From positions 1,550,001 to 1,614,000 of the forward strand of contig NZ_JAFLRG010000001.1 of the NCBI RefSeq assembly GCF_017315725.1: 64,000 nucleotides of DNA, read 5' to 3'. Both the position numbers and the translations under genes were made by a program. This document shows positions 1 to 8,826 of this stretch, in pieces. The notes under the pieces were generated by a model. That model saw only the letters and a program-made list of their open reading frames with translations, had not been told where the DNA came from and searched no databases. This stretch comes from Trinickia acidisoli. Its GTDB lineage: Bacteria; Pseudomonadota; Gammaproteobacteria; Burkholderiales; Burkholderiaceae. Position 1 is the first letter of the stretch, and each line of letters opens with the position of its first letter.

Positions 1-1
1 C

Positions 2-1108
2 GCGAATGGATACATTTACAAAAATGGCGTGAAAGACAAGGACTCCTACAACGTCACTCTCTTGCTCTGGTACGGCGGCATGATTTACCAGCGCGGCACA
101 GGCGGCCAGTTCTACGTGATGACGTGGGCGAATCGCTGGCTGCCGTGTTCCGACCCGCGTATTGCGCTCACGGCACCGGGCGGTGCGTTTTACGGCATGA
201 ACGGGCACTACAACTATCCGTACACTCCGCAGCAGATCATCACGACGTTGCAGGCGCTCGGTTGCACGAGCTATCGCGTCGGGTGCGATGCCTCGTCTAC
301 GCAATTGAACGCGATGATCGGGCTTGCGGATGCTTTCCGCTCGGTCGGGTTCACGTTGTTGCCGCTCCTGAATTATGGGCTGCGCGATGCCAACGGCAAC
401 TTGTATGCGAGCGAGAGCGCTGCCTATAACGCGAACCGCGCAGGCGCGGCCGCGTGCGCCCAGGCGCTCGGGCCGCACGGCATCACGATGTACGAATGCG
501 GCAATGAGCTCACGCGCGATAGCGCGATCATCCTCAATTCCGCTAGCGCCGGCACGGGCCCGCTCGATTTCAACAACACGAACTGGCCTATTTTGCGCGG
601 CGCCATTCAAGGGATGATCGACGGCGTCAAGTCGGTTCAGCCAAACGCGAAGTGCGGCGTGAACTTCACCGTCGCCGACATCGGTGCGTCGGATATGTTG
701 TGGGACGGCGAGCAGCCCGATGGTTCGGGCGGTTATCGGAAGATGCGTTGGGACATCACGACCTGGCACAACTACCAACCGTACGGCGACATCTTCGAAA
801 TCGGCATCGACGGTGCCGGGCCCGGGTTCAATTTGCCTTGCTATTGCAAGGCGCGCTACGGCACGCCGTTCATGATTACCGAATGGAATGCGGCCCCTCA
901 GGAAAGCGAGCAGTTCCGCGCGACTTACGTACAACAAAACTTGCAGCTCTTCTACGAAGCACGCAAGGACGAAGGTATCCAGGCGGTGATGTACTACGAG
1001 TTGATCAGCGGCGATGAAACGTACGGAATCGTGATGAACGATCTGGCGCCGATTCAGCCGACCTACACGGCGTTCAGCGAGTTTACAGCGGCGAACGCGG
1101 ACGTGTAG
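2..1108 (+). CDS. Glycoside hydrolase, clan GH-A-like (5' end outside window)
   Basis: The reading frame is open from base 2 with no start before codon 10 (a GTG at 29), so the gene begins upstream of the window and only its last 368 codons are visible. The visible part resembles a TIM-barrel glycosidase. It has an Asn-Glu pair in YECGNEL (Glu codon at 506), as expected for the acid/base residue of clan GH-A. It also has a Glu in FMITEWN (codon at 881) placed like the nucleophile at the end of strand 7. The visible N-terminal residues (NGYIYKNG) look like the tail of another domain, so the full protein is probably larger, perhaps with a binding domain. It ends 8 bases before the end of the oppositely oriented GGDEF/EAL gene. 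Substrate and exact GH family cannot be told; GH5- or GH39-like is the best guess. Confidence 0.6.
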   Translation, partial: ANGYIYKNGVKDKDSYNVTLLLWYGGMIYQRGTGGQFYVMTWANRWLPCSDPRIALTAPGGAFYGMNGHYNYPYTPQQIITTLQALGCTSYRVGCDASSTQLNAMIGLADAFRSVGFTLLPLLNYGLRDANGNLYASESAAYNANRAGAAACAQALGPHGITMYECGNELTRDSAIILNSASAGTGPLDFNNTNWPILRGAIQGMIDGVKSVQPNAKCGVNFTVADIGASDMLWDGEQPDGSGGYRKMRWDITTWHNYQPYGDIFEIGIDGAGPGFNLPCYCKARYGTPFMITEWNAAPQESEQFRATYVQQNLQLFYEARKDEGIQAVMYYELISGDETYGIVMNDLAPIQPTYTAFSEFTAANADV

Positions 1109-1116
1109 CAGGCAAG

Positions 1117-3027
1117 CTAGGCCAAGGGTTCCGAGTCCTCGCATTCGCTGCGTAATGCGTTGCGTAGCAGGTCGGCGATGCGATCGAACGGCATTGGTCT
1201 GCCCGTGAAGTAGCCTTGGACGACGTCGCAACCCGCGTCGGTGAGCCAAGTCAGTTGCGCCTCGCTTTCGACACCCTCGGCGACGACGGCGATGTCGAAG
1301 CTGTGCGCCATCGAGATGATGGCCGTCACGATCGGCTGTCCGGCTTGCGGCAAGGGCTTCACGAATGCGCGATCGATCTTGAGGTTGTTGACCGGGAAGG
1401 ACTGCAGGTACGACAGCGAGGAGTAGCCCGTGCCGAAATCGTCGAGCGACAAGCGGATGCCGGCCGCGCGCAGTTGGCGCATCGCTTCGACACCGGCGGT
1501 CATGTTTGCCATCAGTTGGCTCTCCGTCAGCTCGAGTTCGAGCAGATGCGGAGAAAGGCCACTTTCGGCGAGCACCGCTTTCACGTCTTCACTGTATTGC
1601 GTCTGGCGCAACTGGCGTGCCGATACGTTGACGGCCACGTGAATGGCGACGCTTTGCCCGGCGTTCCAGCGTACGGCGTCGCGACACGCGCGGCGTAGCA
1701 CCCATTGTCCGAGTGCGACGATGAGTTCGCTATCCTCGGCGACGGGGACGAACTCGGCCGGCGCAATTTCGCCATCCACGGGGTGAACCCAGCGCACGAG
1801 CGCCTCGACCCCGATCATGCGGCCGCTGCTGCAATCGAATTGCGGTTGATAGGCGAGGCTGAGCCCATCCGTCTCGATCGCCTTGCGCAATTCGGCATCG
1901 ATCCGCGCGCGCCGGCGCGCCTCGACCGTCATACTCGGGTGAAACTCGACCGCGGCGTTCTTGCCCGTGCTCTTGGCCGCATAGAGTGCGATATCGGCGC
2001 TGCTCACGAGCGATGCGATATCGACCGCATCGTCGGGAAACACGCTGACGCCCACGCTCGCGCTGGCGACGATGCTCGCGCGCGGCAGATCGAACGGGCG
2101 GGCAAGGGCGCGCGCAATGCGCTCGGCCGTGCGAATGCCTTCGGCCTTTTCCTTTGCGATCGCCACCAGCACGGCGAATTCATCGCCGCCGATGCGGCTG
2201 ACGAGGTCTGCCACGCGCACGCTTTGCCGCAATGCGACGGCGACGTGCTTGAGCAATTCGTCGCCCGCGCCGTGGCCGAGCGTGTCGTTGACGTGCTTGA
2301 AATCGTCGAGATCGACGAGAATCAGCGCGGCTCGAGCGCATCCCGGCGCGCCGCGCTGCAAGCGTTCGTTCAGTGCTTCGTAAAACGCACGCCGATTAGG
2401 CAATCCCGTGAGCGGGTCGGTCGACGCCAAGTATTCGAGTTTCTTCTCGGCTTGTGCAATGCGTGCGCTCATGCGTGAGGTGATCACGAAGGCGATCCAA
2501 AGCGCGCAGAGCGATGCCGCCAGGATGAACGCGGCGAAATGCAGTAGCTCGGCCATCATTTGCGTGGTCGTCGCGACGACCACGACAACACCGAGTGTCT
2601 TGCCGTTTTGCGTGATGGTCGAGGCGACGAAGACGTCGTCGAACAAGAGGTGATGATCGATCGGCGTGACGTTGGCCAGACTCGCTTCGACGCGTTCCCG
2701 CGTGGACAGCCCCGGCCGCGCGTAGGATGCGAAGCGTTTGCCGTCGGCCGTATAGATCTCGGCGCTTTCGACGTAGGGCACTTTGCGCAGCGAACGCAGC
2801 GTTTCTTGCGCCGAGCGCACGTCGTCGAACAAGACGGCGGCCGAGGCGTTGTCGGCGATCATGTCGGCCTGCACATTGGCGTCGGCCGTCAAGCTCGAGC
2901 GCAGCGAAATCGCTTGGTAGACGAGCAGGACCAGGCACGAGATCAAGAGGGCGACGCTGAACCCGGCAAGCTTGACGCGCGCCATTTCCTTCATGGGGCT
3001 AGGCGCATGATGTCCGCTGCGCTTCAT
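1117..3027 (-). CDS. Membrane CHASE8-GGDEF-EAL cyclic-di-GMP enzyme, YfiN-like
   Basis: A 636-residue inner-membrane protein for cyclic-di-GMP turnover. Membrane helices lie at about residues 18-40 and 155-182. They bracket a periplasmic CHASE8-type region containing the signature DNASAAVLFDD. The GGDEF domain is intact (RIGGDEF), with an inhibitory-site RxxD (RVAD) five residues upstream. The EAL domain is also intact (EALVRW, DDFGTGYSS, EGVE), so both synthesis and breakdown are chemically possible; classical YfiN has only GGDEF. The start overlaps the stop of the yfiR-like gene as ATGA, indicating translational coupling. By analogy with YfiBNR, the periplasmic YfiR-like neighbour probably represses this enzyme through its CHASE8 domain. 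The dominant activity cannot be read from sequence. Confidence 0.9.
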   Translation of the reverse strand: MKRSGHHAPSPMKEMARVKLAGFSVALLISCLVLLVYQAISLRSSLTADANVQADMIADNASAAVLFDDVRSAQETLRSLRKVPYVESAEIYTADGKRFASYARPGLSTRERVEASLANVTPIDHHLLFDDVFVASTITQNGKTLGVVVVVATTTQMMAELLHFAAFILAASLCALWIAFVITSRMSARIAQAEKKLEYLASTDPLTGLPNRRAFYEALNERLQRGAPGCARAALILVDLDDFKHVNDTLGHGAGDELLKHVAVALRQSVRVADLVSRIGGDEFAVLVAIAKEKAEGIRTAERIARALARPFDLPRASIVASASVGVSVFPDDAVDIASLVSSADIALYAAKSTGKNAAVEFHPSMTVEARRRARIDAELRKAIETDGLSLAYQPQFDCSSGRMIGVEALVRWVHPVDGEIAPAEFVPVAEDSELIVALGQWVLRRACRDAVRWNAGQSVAIHVAVNVSARQLRQTQYSEDVKAVLAESGLSPHLLELELTESQLMANMTAGVEAMRQLRAAGIRLSLDDFGTGYSSLSYLQSFPVNNLKIDRAFVKPLPQAGQPIVTAIISMAHSFDIAVVAEGVESEAQLTWLTDAGCDVVQGYFTGRPMPFDRIADLLRNALRSECEDSEPLA

Positions 3028-3572
3028 GTGACGTTCCTTGCCAAGCGGAGCAGCTTCGAGCTGAGCCCGAGGTGGCGTCGCGCCGCTTCCGTGTTGTCGA
3101 TGTCGAATCGAAGGCGCTCGCCCTCGCGAAAGAGCGCGACGACGCTGCGGGCGTCTCCTGCGTCGGCATCGGCCGCGCGCACCACGAGTATCGGCAGGTC
3201 ATGCGTAGGCGAGGCTTTCGACGCGGCGCTCGAAGCGGCGTCGTCGACGATGAGGACGTTGCATGCGCCGATGGCCGCGCCTTCGGGAATCGGCTCCACG
3301 CTCCATGCCTTGCCGGACACGGTGCGCCCGTCGAGCTTGGCGAGCGTCGTGCCGAGCGGCGTATGGGGATTGACGCAGACCGTGAGGGCGTTGGCGCCCG
3401 TACCTGTAGCGTCACGCGCGGCCGGCCACTCGGTGAACTCCGTGAAGTTGTAGATGTAAGCGGCTTCGAGCGAATAGAGATCGACCTGCGCGTACGCCGA
3501 CATCCGCGCGCATGCGGACGCGGCCAGCGCGGCGACGATCGTGCGATTGAAAAGAAATCTCGCGGCTCGCAT
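3024..3572 (-). CDS. YfiR-like periplasmic protein (DUF4154)
   Basis: A 182-residue protein with an N-terminal signal peptide ending near SAYAQ. The mature part begins with the YfiR/DUF4154 hallmark LEAAYIYNFTEFTEW and contains two cysteines (VCVN and GACN) at positions suited to one disulfide. In Pseudomonas, YfiR holds the diguanylate cyclase YfiN inactive from the periplasm, and that role is inferred here. I chose the ATG at 3572 because it begins the signal peptide and lies one base after the stop of the TonB receptor gene; an in-frame ATG 12 bases upstream overlaps that gene. The downstream cyclase gene overlaps by ATGA. There is no yfiB-like OmpA lipoprotein; its position is taken by a TonB receptor. 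Confidence 0.85.
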   Translation of the reverse strand: MRAARFLFNRTIVAALAASACARMSAYAQVDLYSLEAAYIYNFTEFTEWPAARDATGTGANALTVCVNPHTPLGTTLAKLDGRTVSGKAWSVEPIPEGAAIGACNVLIVDDAASSAASKASPTHDLPILVVRAADADAGDARSVVALFREGERLRFDIDNTEAARRHLGLSSKLLRLARNVT

Positions 3573-3573
3573 G

Positions 3574-5586
3574 TCAAAAACCATAGACGAGCTTGAGTAG
3601 GAAGGTCCGGCTTTGCTGCGCAATGACATCCTGCGTGAAGTTCGGGCCGGCCGGATCGGTGTACCGCGTGTTCGTCACGTTGTAGACCGAGAACGAGACG
3701 TCCGCATGCGGCACGAGGCGTGAGCTGCCGATCGTCGCGTTGCCGAGGCAGTAGCCCGCCGAGGAGCCCGCTTGCGCTAAGCGGGCCGATTCGCACTGCA
3801 GTTCGGCGCCGACGCGCGCCGCGTGATGAAACAGCGGCACGATGACGTTGAGCTTGCCCAGATGACGCGGCGAGTTCTGCAGCTCGGCGCCCGTTGTGCT
3901 GTCGAGGGCGAGTTGCCACGAGTAGCTCGCTCGGATCTGCGCGATCGACCCGATGTTTTGCTCGTAGGCAACTTCGATGCCGTGGGCCTGGGCGCGATCC
4001 ACGTTCTCGAACATGTAGACGCCCGACGCGTCGAGCGTTTCGGTGATCAGGTCGCGCGCGTCGTAGCGAAACAGCGATACGGTCGCGTGCGCGGTTTGTC
4101 CCAATGCCCGGTCGTAGACGAGCTCGGTCGTCGTGATGTGCTCCGCGCTCAGGGACGGATTGCCTTGCTGGCCTCCGGGGCCGGGATCCGTGTAATAGAG
4201 TTCGTACGCGTTGGGCGCGCGAAACGCTTGCCCGTAGAGCAGCTTGAACGTATCGGCGTTCGTCGGTTTGTAGTTCAATGCGACCCGCGGGCTGACGTTC
4301 GTGCCCACGGTCGTTTCGCGATCGGCGCGCAGCCCCGCGGTCAGCGTGAAGTGCCACGGCAGTTGGATTTCGTCCTCCGCGTAGACGCCGGCCGAATTGC
4401 TGCTGCGCTGATCGTTGAGTATCGACTGATACGGATCGACGTTGTAGTTGTATTGATTGCGGCTCGCGTCGCGCATGACGCTTGCGCCCACGACGAACTT
4501 GTTGCGCGCGATCGAGGACAGCGTGGCATGCACGTCGGCCCCGTACCAAATCGCCTTGTCGCCGTCGACGTTTTCAAGCGCCGGCTCGCCGAACAAGCCG
4601 GTGCTCGAATAGTCGTAACGCTCCCAATAGACCTCCGACGCGATCGTCAGGCCACTCGTCACGGCATGGGTGTAAGTGGCGTCGATGAAGCTGTGCGTAT
4701 CGGTCGTGCTTTGCGGCGTATCGAAAACGGCCTCATAGGGCGCGGTCGGCACGCCTTTCGTGCGATTGCCGTAACCGGCGCTGATTCTGAACCCGTCGTA
4801 CGCGAACTTCGCGAACAGATATTGCGCGCGGTCGTAGTCGAGATTCTGCGCGACGCCGTTGTTCTGGTCGGGCGTATCGAACTCGGGATAGTAGAGGCTC
4901 TGCCCGCTGCGATCGTACGTCGTTGCGGACAGGACGAGGTCGGCGCCGCCGCTGCCATGCCACCCATAGGTTGCGCGGGCGCGCTTTTCACCGAAGCTGC
5001 CCGCCGATGCGGCTACCTGAGTGCCGTTGATGTCGCTGCCTTTCTTCGTGACGACGTTGATCACGCCGAATAGCGCGTTCGATCCGTACACCGCCGAGCC
5101 GGGTCCCGGCACGTATTCGATACGTTCGACGAGATCCATATCGAGCGGGAAATCATCGCCGATCGGCGCTTGATCGTAGACGGAGTCGTTCACGCGCATG
5201 CCGTCGATCAGCAGCAGAAAGCGGCTGTTGTAGTCGCCGGGCCGCTGAAACCCGTCTGCCCCCAGATACGTGTAGGTTCGGTCGTACGTCGTATACAACC
5301 CGGGCAGCGAGGCGAGCGCATCGGCGAGCGTACGCCAGCCGAACGCTTGAATGTCTTTGGCCGTCAACACGACGACGGCCGCCGGCGCATCGGCCACCGA
5401 TTGGCTAAATAGCGTAGCAGTCCTAACTTTCACCTGCATCAGCGCTTCGAGCGGCATCGAAGCGAGATCGGGCGTTGCCGGTGCGTCGGCAAAGACACGG
5501 CTCGTCGCGAAGAGAATCGACAGCGCGAGCGCGAGACGGCACAGCGGGTGCGGGTTTCGCCCGCGAGGGAAGTGTTCCGAAAGCAT
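3574..5586 (-). CDS. TonB-dependent outer-membrane receptor
   Basis: A 670-residue receptor with a signal peptide (cleavage near VFADAP). A TonB-box-like stretch (MQVKVRTAT) is followed by a plug domain at about residues 60-175 (DAPAAVVVLTAKDIQAFG, LIDGMRVND, YGSNALFGVINVVTKKG). A 22-strand barrel ends in aromatic VYGF, as usual for Bam-assembled proteins. It belongs to the short, colicin-I-receptor/vitamin-B12-receptor-like group; the substrate is unknown. It is the first gene of an operon with the yfiR-like and cyclic-di-GMP genes, one base apart. This suggests that substrate binding or receptor occupancy is reported to the periplasmic YfiR-like protein. A FliA-like promoter lies 50 bases upstream. 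Confidence 0.9.
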   Translation of the reverse strand: MLSEHFPRGRNPHPLCRLALALSILFATSRVFADAPATPDLASMPLEALMQVKVRTATLFSQSVADAPAAVVVLTAKDIQAFGWRTLADALASLPGLYTTYDRTYTYLGADGFQRPGDYNSRFLLLIDGMRVNDSVYDQAPIGDDFPLDMDLVERIEYVPGPGSAVYGSNALFGVINVVTKKGSDINGTQVAASAGSFGEKRARATYGWHGSGGADLVLSATTYDRSGQSLYYPEFDTPDQNNGVAQNLDYDRAQYLFAKFAYDGFRISAGYGNRTKGVPTAPYEAVFDTPQSTTDTHSFIDATYTHAVTSGLTIASEVYWERYDYSSTGLFGEPALENVDGDKAIWYGADVHATLSSIARNKFVVGASVMRDASRNQYNYNVDPYQSILNDQRSSNSAGVYAEDEIQLPWHFTLTAGLRADRETTVGTNVSPRVALNYKPTNADTFKLLYGQAFRAPNAYELYYTDPGPGGQQGNPSLSAEHITTTELVYDRALGQTAHATVSLFRYDARDLITETLDASGVYMFENVDRAQAHGIEVAYEQNIGSIAQIRASYSWQLALDSTTGAELQNSPRHLGKLNVIVPLFHHAARVGAELQCESARLAQAGSSAGYCLGNATIGSSRLVPHADVSFSVYNVTNTRYTDPAGPNFTQDVIAQQSRTFLLKLVYGF
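5414..5426 (-). repeat. Copy a of a recurring 13-base motif
   Basis: On the minus strand this reads TTAGGACTGCTAC, 11 of 13 matches to the best copy, TTAGGACTACTAA at 31334. It lies inside the TonB receptor coding region near codon 55. Function is unknown. Confidence 0.4.
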
Positions 5587-5634
5587 GGAGCAAAGAAACG
5601 ACGGCGTTCGATCATCTAATGTGTGCCTGCTTCT

Positions 5635-5661
5635 TTATCGGCTCCGGGATGTAAAGCTTGA
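5635..5661 (-). promoter_or_regulatory. FliA (sigma-28)-like promoter of the TonB receptor-yfiR-cyclic-di-GMP operon
   Basis: Read on the minus strand: -35-like TCAAGCTT (5661-5654), an 11-base spacer, then a perfect -10 box GCCGATAA (5642-5635). The flagellar sigma factor consensus is roughly TAAAGTTT-N11-GCCGATAA in enterics, with TCAAG-type -35 boxes in pseudomonads. Transcription would begin near 5627, giving a leader of about 40 bases to the ATG at 5586. The rest of the 308-base divergent region (5587-5894) contains a GC-rich hairpin near 5662-5680 and no gene. Confidence 0.6.
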
Positions 5662-5894
5662 GGGGGCGCTCGCCCCAGCTTGACGGACGTCGAGCGGTGA
5701 ACTAGGGGCGGGCTTGGATGCGCGATGCTAGCCGCCGCGCATTCGGATCGACGCTTGCTCGGCGATGCATCATGGTAATCCCGTATGTCGCGCCTGATAC
5801 GGTGAAAGGTTCGGGAAGGATTGCCACCCCTAGAATCCTTCATCGATGCAACCCGGTCGCGTCATACGCGCCGCCATAATGAGGAGACACTCGC

Positions 5895-6908
5895 ATGCAC
5901 CCGACGTCGCGGACCATCCGCACTTTCGCTCTCGCTTCCGCTTTGTTGTTCGGCATTGCTTCGCATGGTGCGATGGCCGCCGATAGCGGCAAGATCACAA
6001 TCATGGTCGGGGGCATCACCAAGCTGATTTATTTGCCGGCGGAGCTGACCCAGCAACTCGGCTACTTCAAGGACGAAGGGCTCGACGTCGAACTGCTGTC
6101 GCAGCCGGCCGGCGTCGATGCCGAGAATGAATTGCTCGCGGGTGCCGTGCAGGCCGTGGTCGGCTTTTACGATCACACGATCGACCTGCAGACGAAGGGC
6201 AAGGACGTCAAGGCGATCGTCGTGTTCGGCCAGGTGCCGGGCGAAGTGGAGATGGTGTCGACCAAGGCGGCCGCTTCGCTCAAGTCGATGGCCGACGTCA
6301 AAGGCAAGACACTCGGCGTGACAGGCCTCGGTTCGTCGACGAGTTTCCTCACGCAATATCTCGCAAGCCAGCACGGCATTGCGGCTTCGCAATACACGAT
6401 GCTCCCCGTTGGCGCCGATGCAAGCTTCATGGCAGCGATCAAGCAGTCGCGCATCGACGCCGGGATGACCACCGAGCCGACCGTCTCGAAGCTTTTGCAG
6501 ACGGGCGATGCCAAGGTGCTCGTCGACATGCGCTCGGTCGAAGGCACGAAGGCCGCTCTCGGCGGTACCTATCCCGCTTCGAGTCTGTACGTGCAATCGG
6601 CGTGGGCCGACTCGCACAAGGCCGAAGCCGCGAAGCTTGCGCATGCGTTCGTGCGCACGATGCAATTTATCCACACGCATAGCGCCGAAGAGATCGCCGC
6701 GAAAATGCCGGCCGACTACCAGAAGGACAAGGCGCTTTATGTCGGCGCATTGAAGGCGTCGCTGCCGATGTATACCGTGGACGGCAAGATGCCGGCCGAC
6801 GGTCCGGAAACCGTGCTCAAGGTGCTGTCGGGCTTCAATCCGTCCGTGAAGGGTAAGCACGTGGATTTGTCGAAGACGTACACGAACGAATTCGTTGCCG
6901 CGAAGTAA
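5895..6908 (+). CDS. ABC transporter substrate-binding protein, NMT1/SsuA type
   Basis: A 337-residue periplasmic binding protein with a clean signal peptide (cleavage after HGAMA, about residue 28). The fold is that of the nitrate/sulfonate/taurine and thiamine-precursor (NMT1/THI5-like) family: GGITKLIYLPAELTQQLG at the N-terminus, then the mid-domain segments VVGFYDHTIDLQ and TGLGSSTSFLTQYL. The start is supported by GAGGAG nine bases upstream. It is followed by the ATPase and permease genes of the same importer. The ligand is unknown; no residue here decides between sulfonates, nitrate and pyrimidine-like compounds. Confidence 0.85.
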   Translation: MHPTSRTIRTFALASALLFGIASHGAMAADSGKITIMVGGITKLIYLPAELTQQLGYFKDEGLDVELLSQPAGVDAENELLAGAVQAVVGFYDHTIDLQTKGKDVKAIVVFGQVPGEVEMVSTKAAASLKSMADVKGKTLGVTGLGSSTSFLTQYLASQHGIAASQYTMLPVGADASFMAAIKQSRIDAGMTTEPTVSKLLQTGDAKVLVDMRSVEGTKAALGGTYPASSLYVQSAWADSHKAEAAKLAHAFVRTMQFIHTHSAEEIAAKMPADYQKDKALYVGALKASLPMYTVDGKMPADGPETVLKVLSGFNPSVKGKHVDLSKTYTNEFVAAK

Positions 6909-7027
6909 GAATCAACAGATCGCCCAGGCCGCGTGTCGCGGCCCGGTCGATCGAATCCCGTCTCCCCCTGTCGTACCCCGGGCGCCGCAGTTCGGGCGCC
7001 CACCCCAAAATTGCTTGGATTGCTTTG

Positions 7028-7825
7028 ATGAACCACGCTGCTTCCCAGGATGTACCCGTCATCGAGTTCGACTCGGTGTCGTGCCGCTTCATTTCCCCTG
7101 ACGGCAAGGCGACGATCGCGCTGCGCGATTTCAGCATGTCCGTCGCCAAGGGCGAGTTCATCGCCATCGTCGGCCCGACGGGCTGCGGCAAGTCGACGAC
7201 GCTCAGCATGATCACGGGTTTGCTCCAGCCGACGACCGGCAGCGTGCGAGTCATGGGCAACCCCGTCACGGGGATCGATCCTCGTATCGGCTTCGTATTT
7301 CAGGCTGACGCCGTTTTCCCGTGGCGCTCGGTGCTCGAGAACGTCGCCGCGGGGCCGCTGTTCCGCGGCCGCTCGAAGGCTGCGGCGTACGAAGAGGCCA
7401 AGGATTGGCTACGCCGCGTCGGCCTCGAAAAATTCGGCAATCATTATCCGCACCAGCTCTCGGGCGGCATGCGCAAACGCGTTGCGCTCGCACAGACGTT
7501 CATCAACAAGCCCGAGATTCTGCTGATGGACGAACCGTTTTCGGCGCTCGACATGCAAACGCGCACGCTGATGCAGGACGAACTCTTGCAACTGTGGTCG
7601 GCGAACCAGGGCTCGGTCGTGTTCGTCACGCACGACCTCGAAGAAGCGATTGCGCTTGCCGATCGCGTGTTCGTGTTGACCGCGCGCCCCGCGACGCTGA
7701 AGAAGGTCTACGCAATCGACCTGCCGCGTCCGCGCATCACTTCGGAAATTCGCTACGAGCCGCGTTTCATCGAGCTCTCGCGTGACATTTGGCATGACCT
7801 GCGCGAAGAAGTGCAGATCGCTTGA
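7028..7825 (+). CDS. ABC transporter ATP-binding protein, SsuB/TauB type
   Basis: A 265-residue ATPase of the nitrate/sulfonate/taurine importer class. Walker A is GPTGCGKST, the Q-loop is VFQADAVFPW, the signature is LSGGMRKRVALA, Walker B is ILLMDEPFSALD, and the switch histidine is in VFVTHD. The first ATG (7028) was preferred over the TTG immediately before it; no strong ribosome-binding site is visible for either. It sits 119 bases after the binding-protein gene and 25 bases before the permease gene, forming one import operon at the inner membrane. Confidence 0.9.
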   Translation: MNHAASQDVPVIEFDSVSCRFISPDGKATIALRDFSMSVAKGEFIAIVGPTGCGKSTTLSMITGLLQPTTGSVRVMGNPVTGIDPRIGFVFQADAVFPWRSVLENVAAGPLFRGRSKAAAYEEAKDWLRRVGLEKFGNHYPHQLSGGMRKRVALAQTFINKPEILLMDEPFSALDMQTRTLMQDELLQLWSANQGSVVFVTHDLEEAIALADRVFVLTARPATLKKVYAIDLPRPRITSEIRYEPRFIELSRDIWHDLREEVQIA

Positions 7826-7850
7826 CCCTGAACATCGGAAAGATTTGAGA

Positions 7851-8720
7851 ATGGCTACCATGGCTACTACCTTCGAACAACCCAAAGCGAGCCTCGCCGA
7901 TGCGTCGCTCGCTGAGGTGGAACAAGCCGCGCAGCGTCGGATGCGCCAGCGTCGCGCATTGATCATCGGCTTGCGCGTGCTCGTGCTCGTCGTGTGGCTC
8001 GGCGGCTGGGAAGTTGCCGGACGATTGAAGTGGATCGATCCGTTTTTCTTCTCGATGCCGTCTTTGATTTTCGCGCAGATCGTCGACTGGTTCGTGAACG
8101 GCACCTCGCAAGGGCCGCTGCTCGTGCAAGTGTGGGTGACGCTCGAGGAAACGATGATCGGTTTTGCGATCGGCGCGGTGGCCGGCGTGATCTGCGGCGT
8201 CGTGCTCGGGCGCAACAAGTTGCTCTCCGACGTCTTCAGCCTCTATATCCAGATCGCGAACTCGATTCCGCGCGTCGTGCTCGGTTCGGTGTTCGTCATC
8301 GCGCTGGGCTTGGGCATGGCGTCGAAGGTGGCGCTCGCGGTCGTCATGGTATTTTTCGTGGTCTTCGGCAATGCTTTTCAAGGCGTGCGTGAAGCCGACC
8401 GTTATATGATCGCGAATGCGCAGATCCTCGGCGCGTCCAAACGGCAATTGACGACGGCCGTCGTCATTCCGTCGGCGCTGTCGTGGATCTTGGCGAGCTT
8501 GCACGTGAGCTTCGGCTTCGCGCTGGTCGGCGCGGTCGTCGGCGAGTTTCTCGGTTCGAAGCAAGGTATCGGTCTCTTGATCTCGACGGCGCAAGGCGCC
8601 TTCAACTCGAGCGGCGTGTTCGCGGCGATGATCGTTCTTGCCGTGGTGGCCTTGGCCTGCGACTTTTTGCTGACGAGGTTGGAAAAGCGTCTGCTGAAAT
8701 GGAGACCTGCCGCGTTCTGA
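7851..8720 (+). CDS. ABC transporter permease, SsuC/TauC type
   Basis: A 289-residue inner-membrane permease. After a basic cytoplasmic N-terminus there are about six membrane helices, starting at residue 40. The EAA-like coupling loop to the ATPase is present (FQGVREADRYMIANAQILGASKRQL). The ATG at 7851 (MATMATTF) was chosen over an upstream in-frame start inside the ATPase gene because it gives a normal family N-terminus and has GGAAAG/GAGA-type purines just upstream. It completes the importer with the two preceding genes. Confidence 0.9.
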   Translation: MATMATTFEQPKASLADASLAEVEQAAQRRMRQRRALIIGLRVLVLVVWLGGWEVAGRLKWIDPFFFSMPSLIFAQIVDWFVNGTSQGPLLVQVWVTLEETMIGFAIGAVAGVICGVVLGRNKLLSDVFSLYIQIANSIPRVVLGSVFVIALGLGMASKVALAVVMVFFVVFGNAFQGVREADRYMIANAQILGASKRQLTTAVVIPSALSWILASLHVSFGFALVGAVVGEFLGSKQGIGLLISTAQGAFNSSGVFAAMIVLAVVALACDFLLTRLEKRLLKWRPAAF

Positions 8721-8727
8721 AACCATT

Positions 8728-8744
8728 GCGCCGCGAAGCGGCGC
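8728..8744 (+). other. Stem-loop after the ABC permease gene
   Basis: GCGCCGC and GCGGCGC form a perfect 7-bp stem around a GAA loop, eight bases after the permease stop. There is no T-tract, so it may protect the mRNA end or weakly attenuate rather than act as a classic terminator. Confidence 0.35.
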
Positions 8745-8826
8745 TTGACCCGGCCGGCTCGTGCCGCGCCGACGCCACGCGCGTCGGCTGCGCACGGGCC
8801 GAGCCACACCTACGGGGCGTCGATCG

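Noticed and set aside
5662..5894. A cobalamin or other riboswitch between the TonB receptor and the ABC transporter
   Set aside because: There is a GC-rich hairpin but none of the conserved box sequences, and the receptor leader is only about 40 bases if the FliA-like promoter is used.
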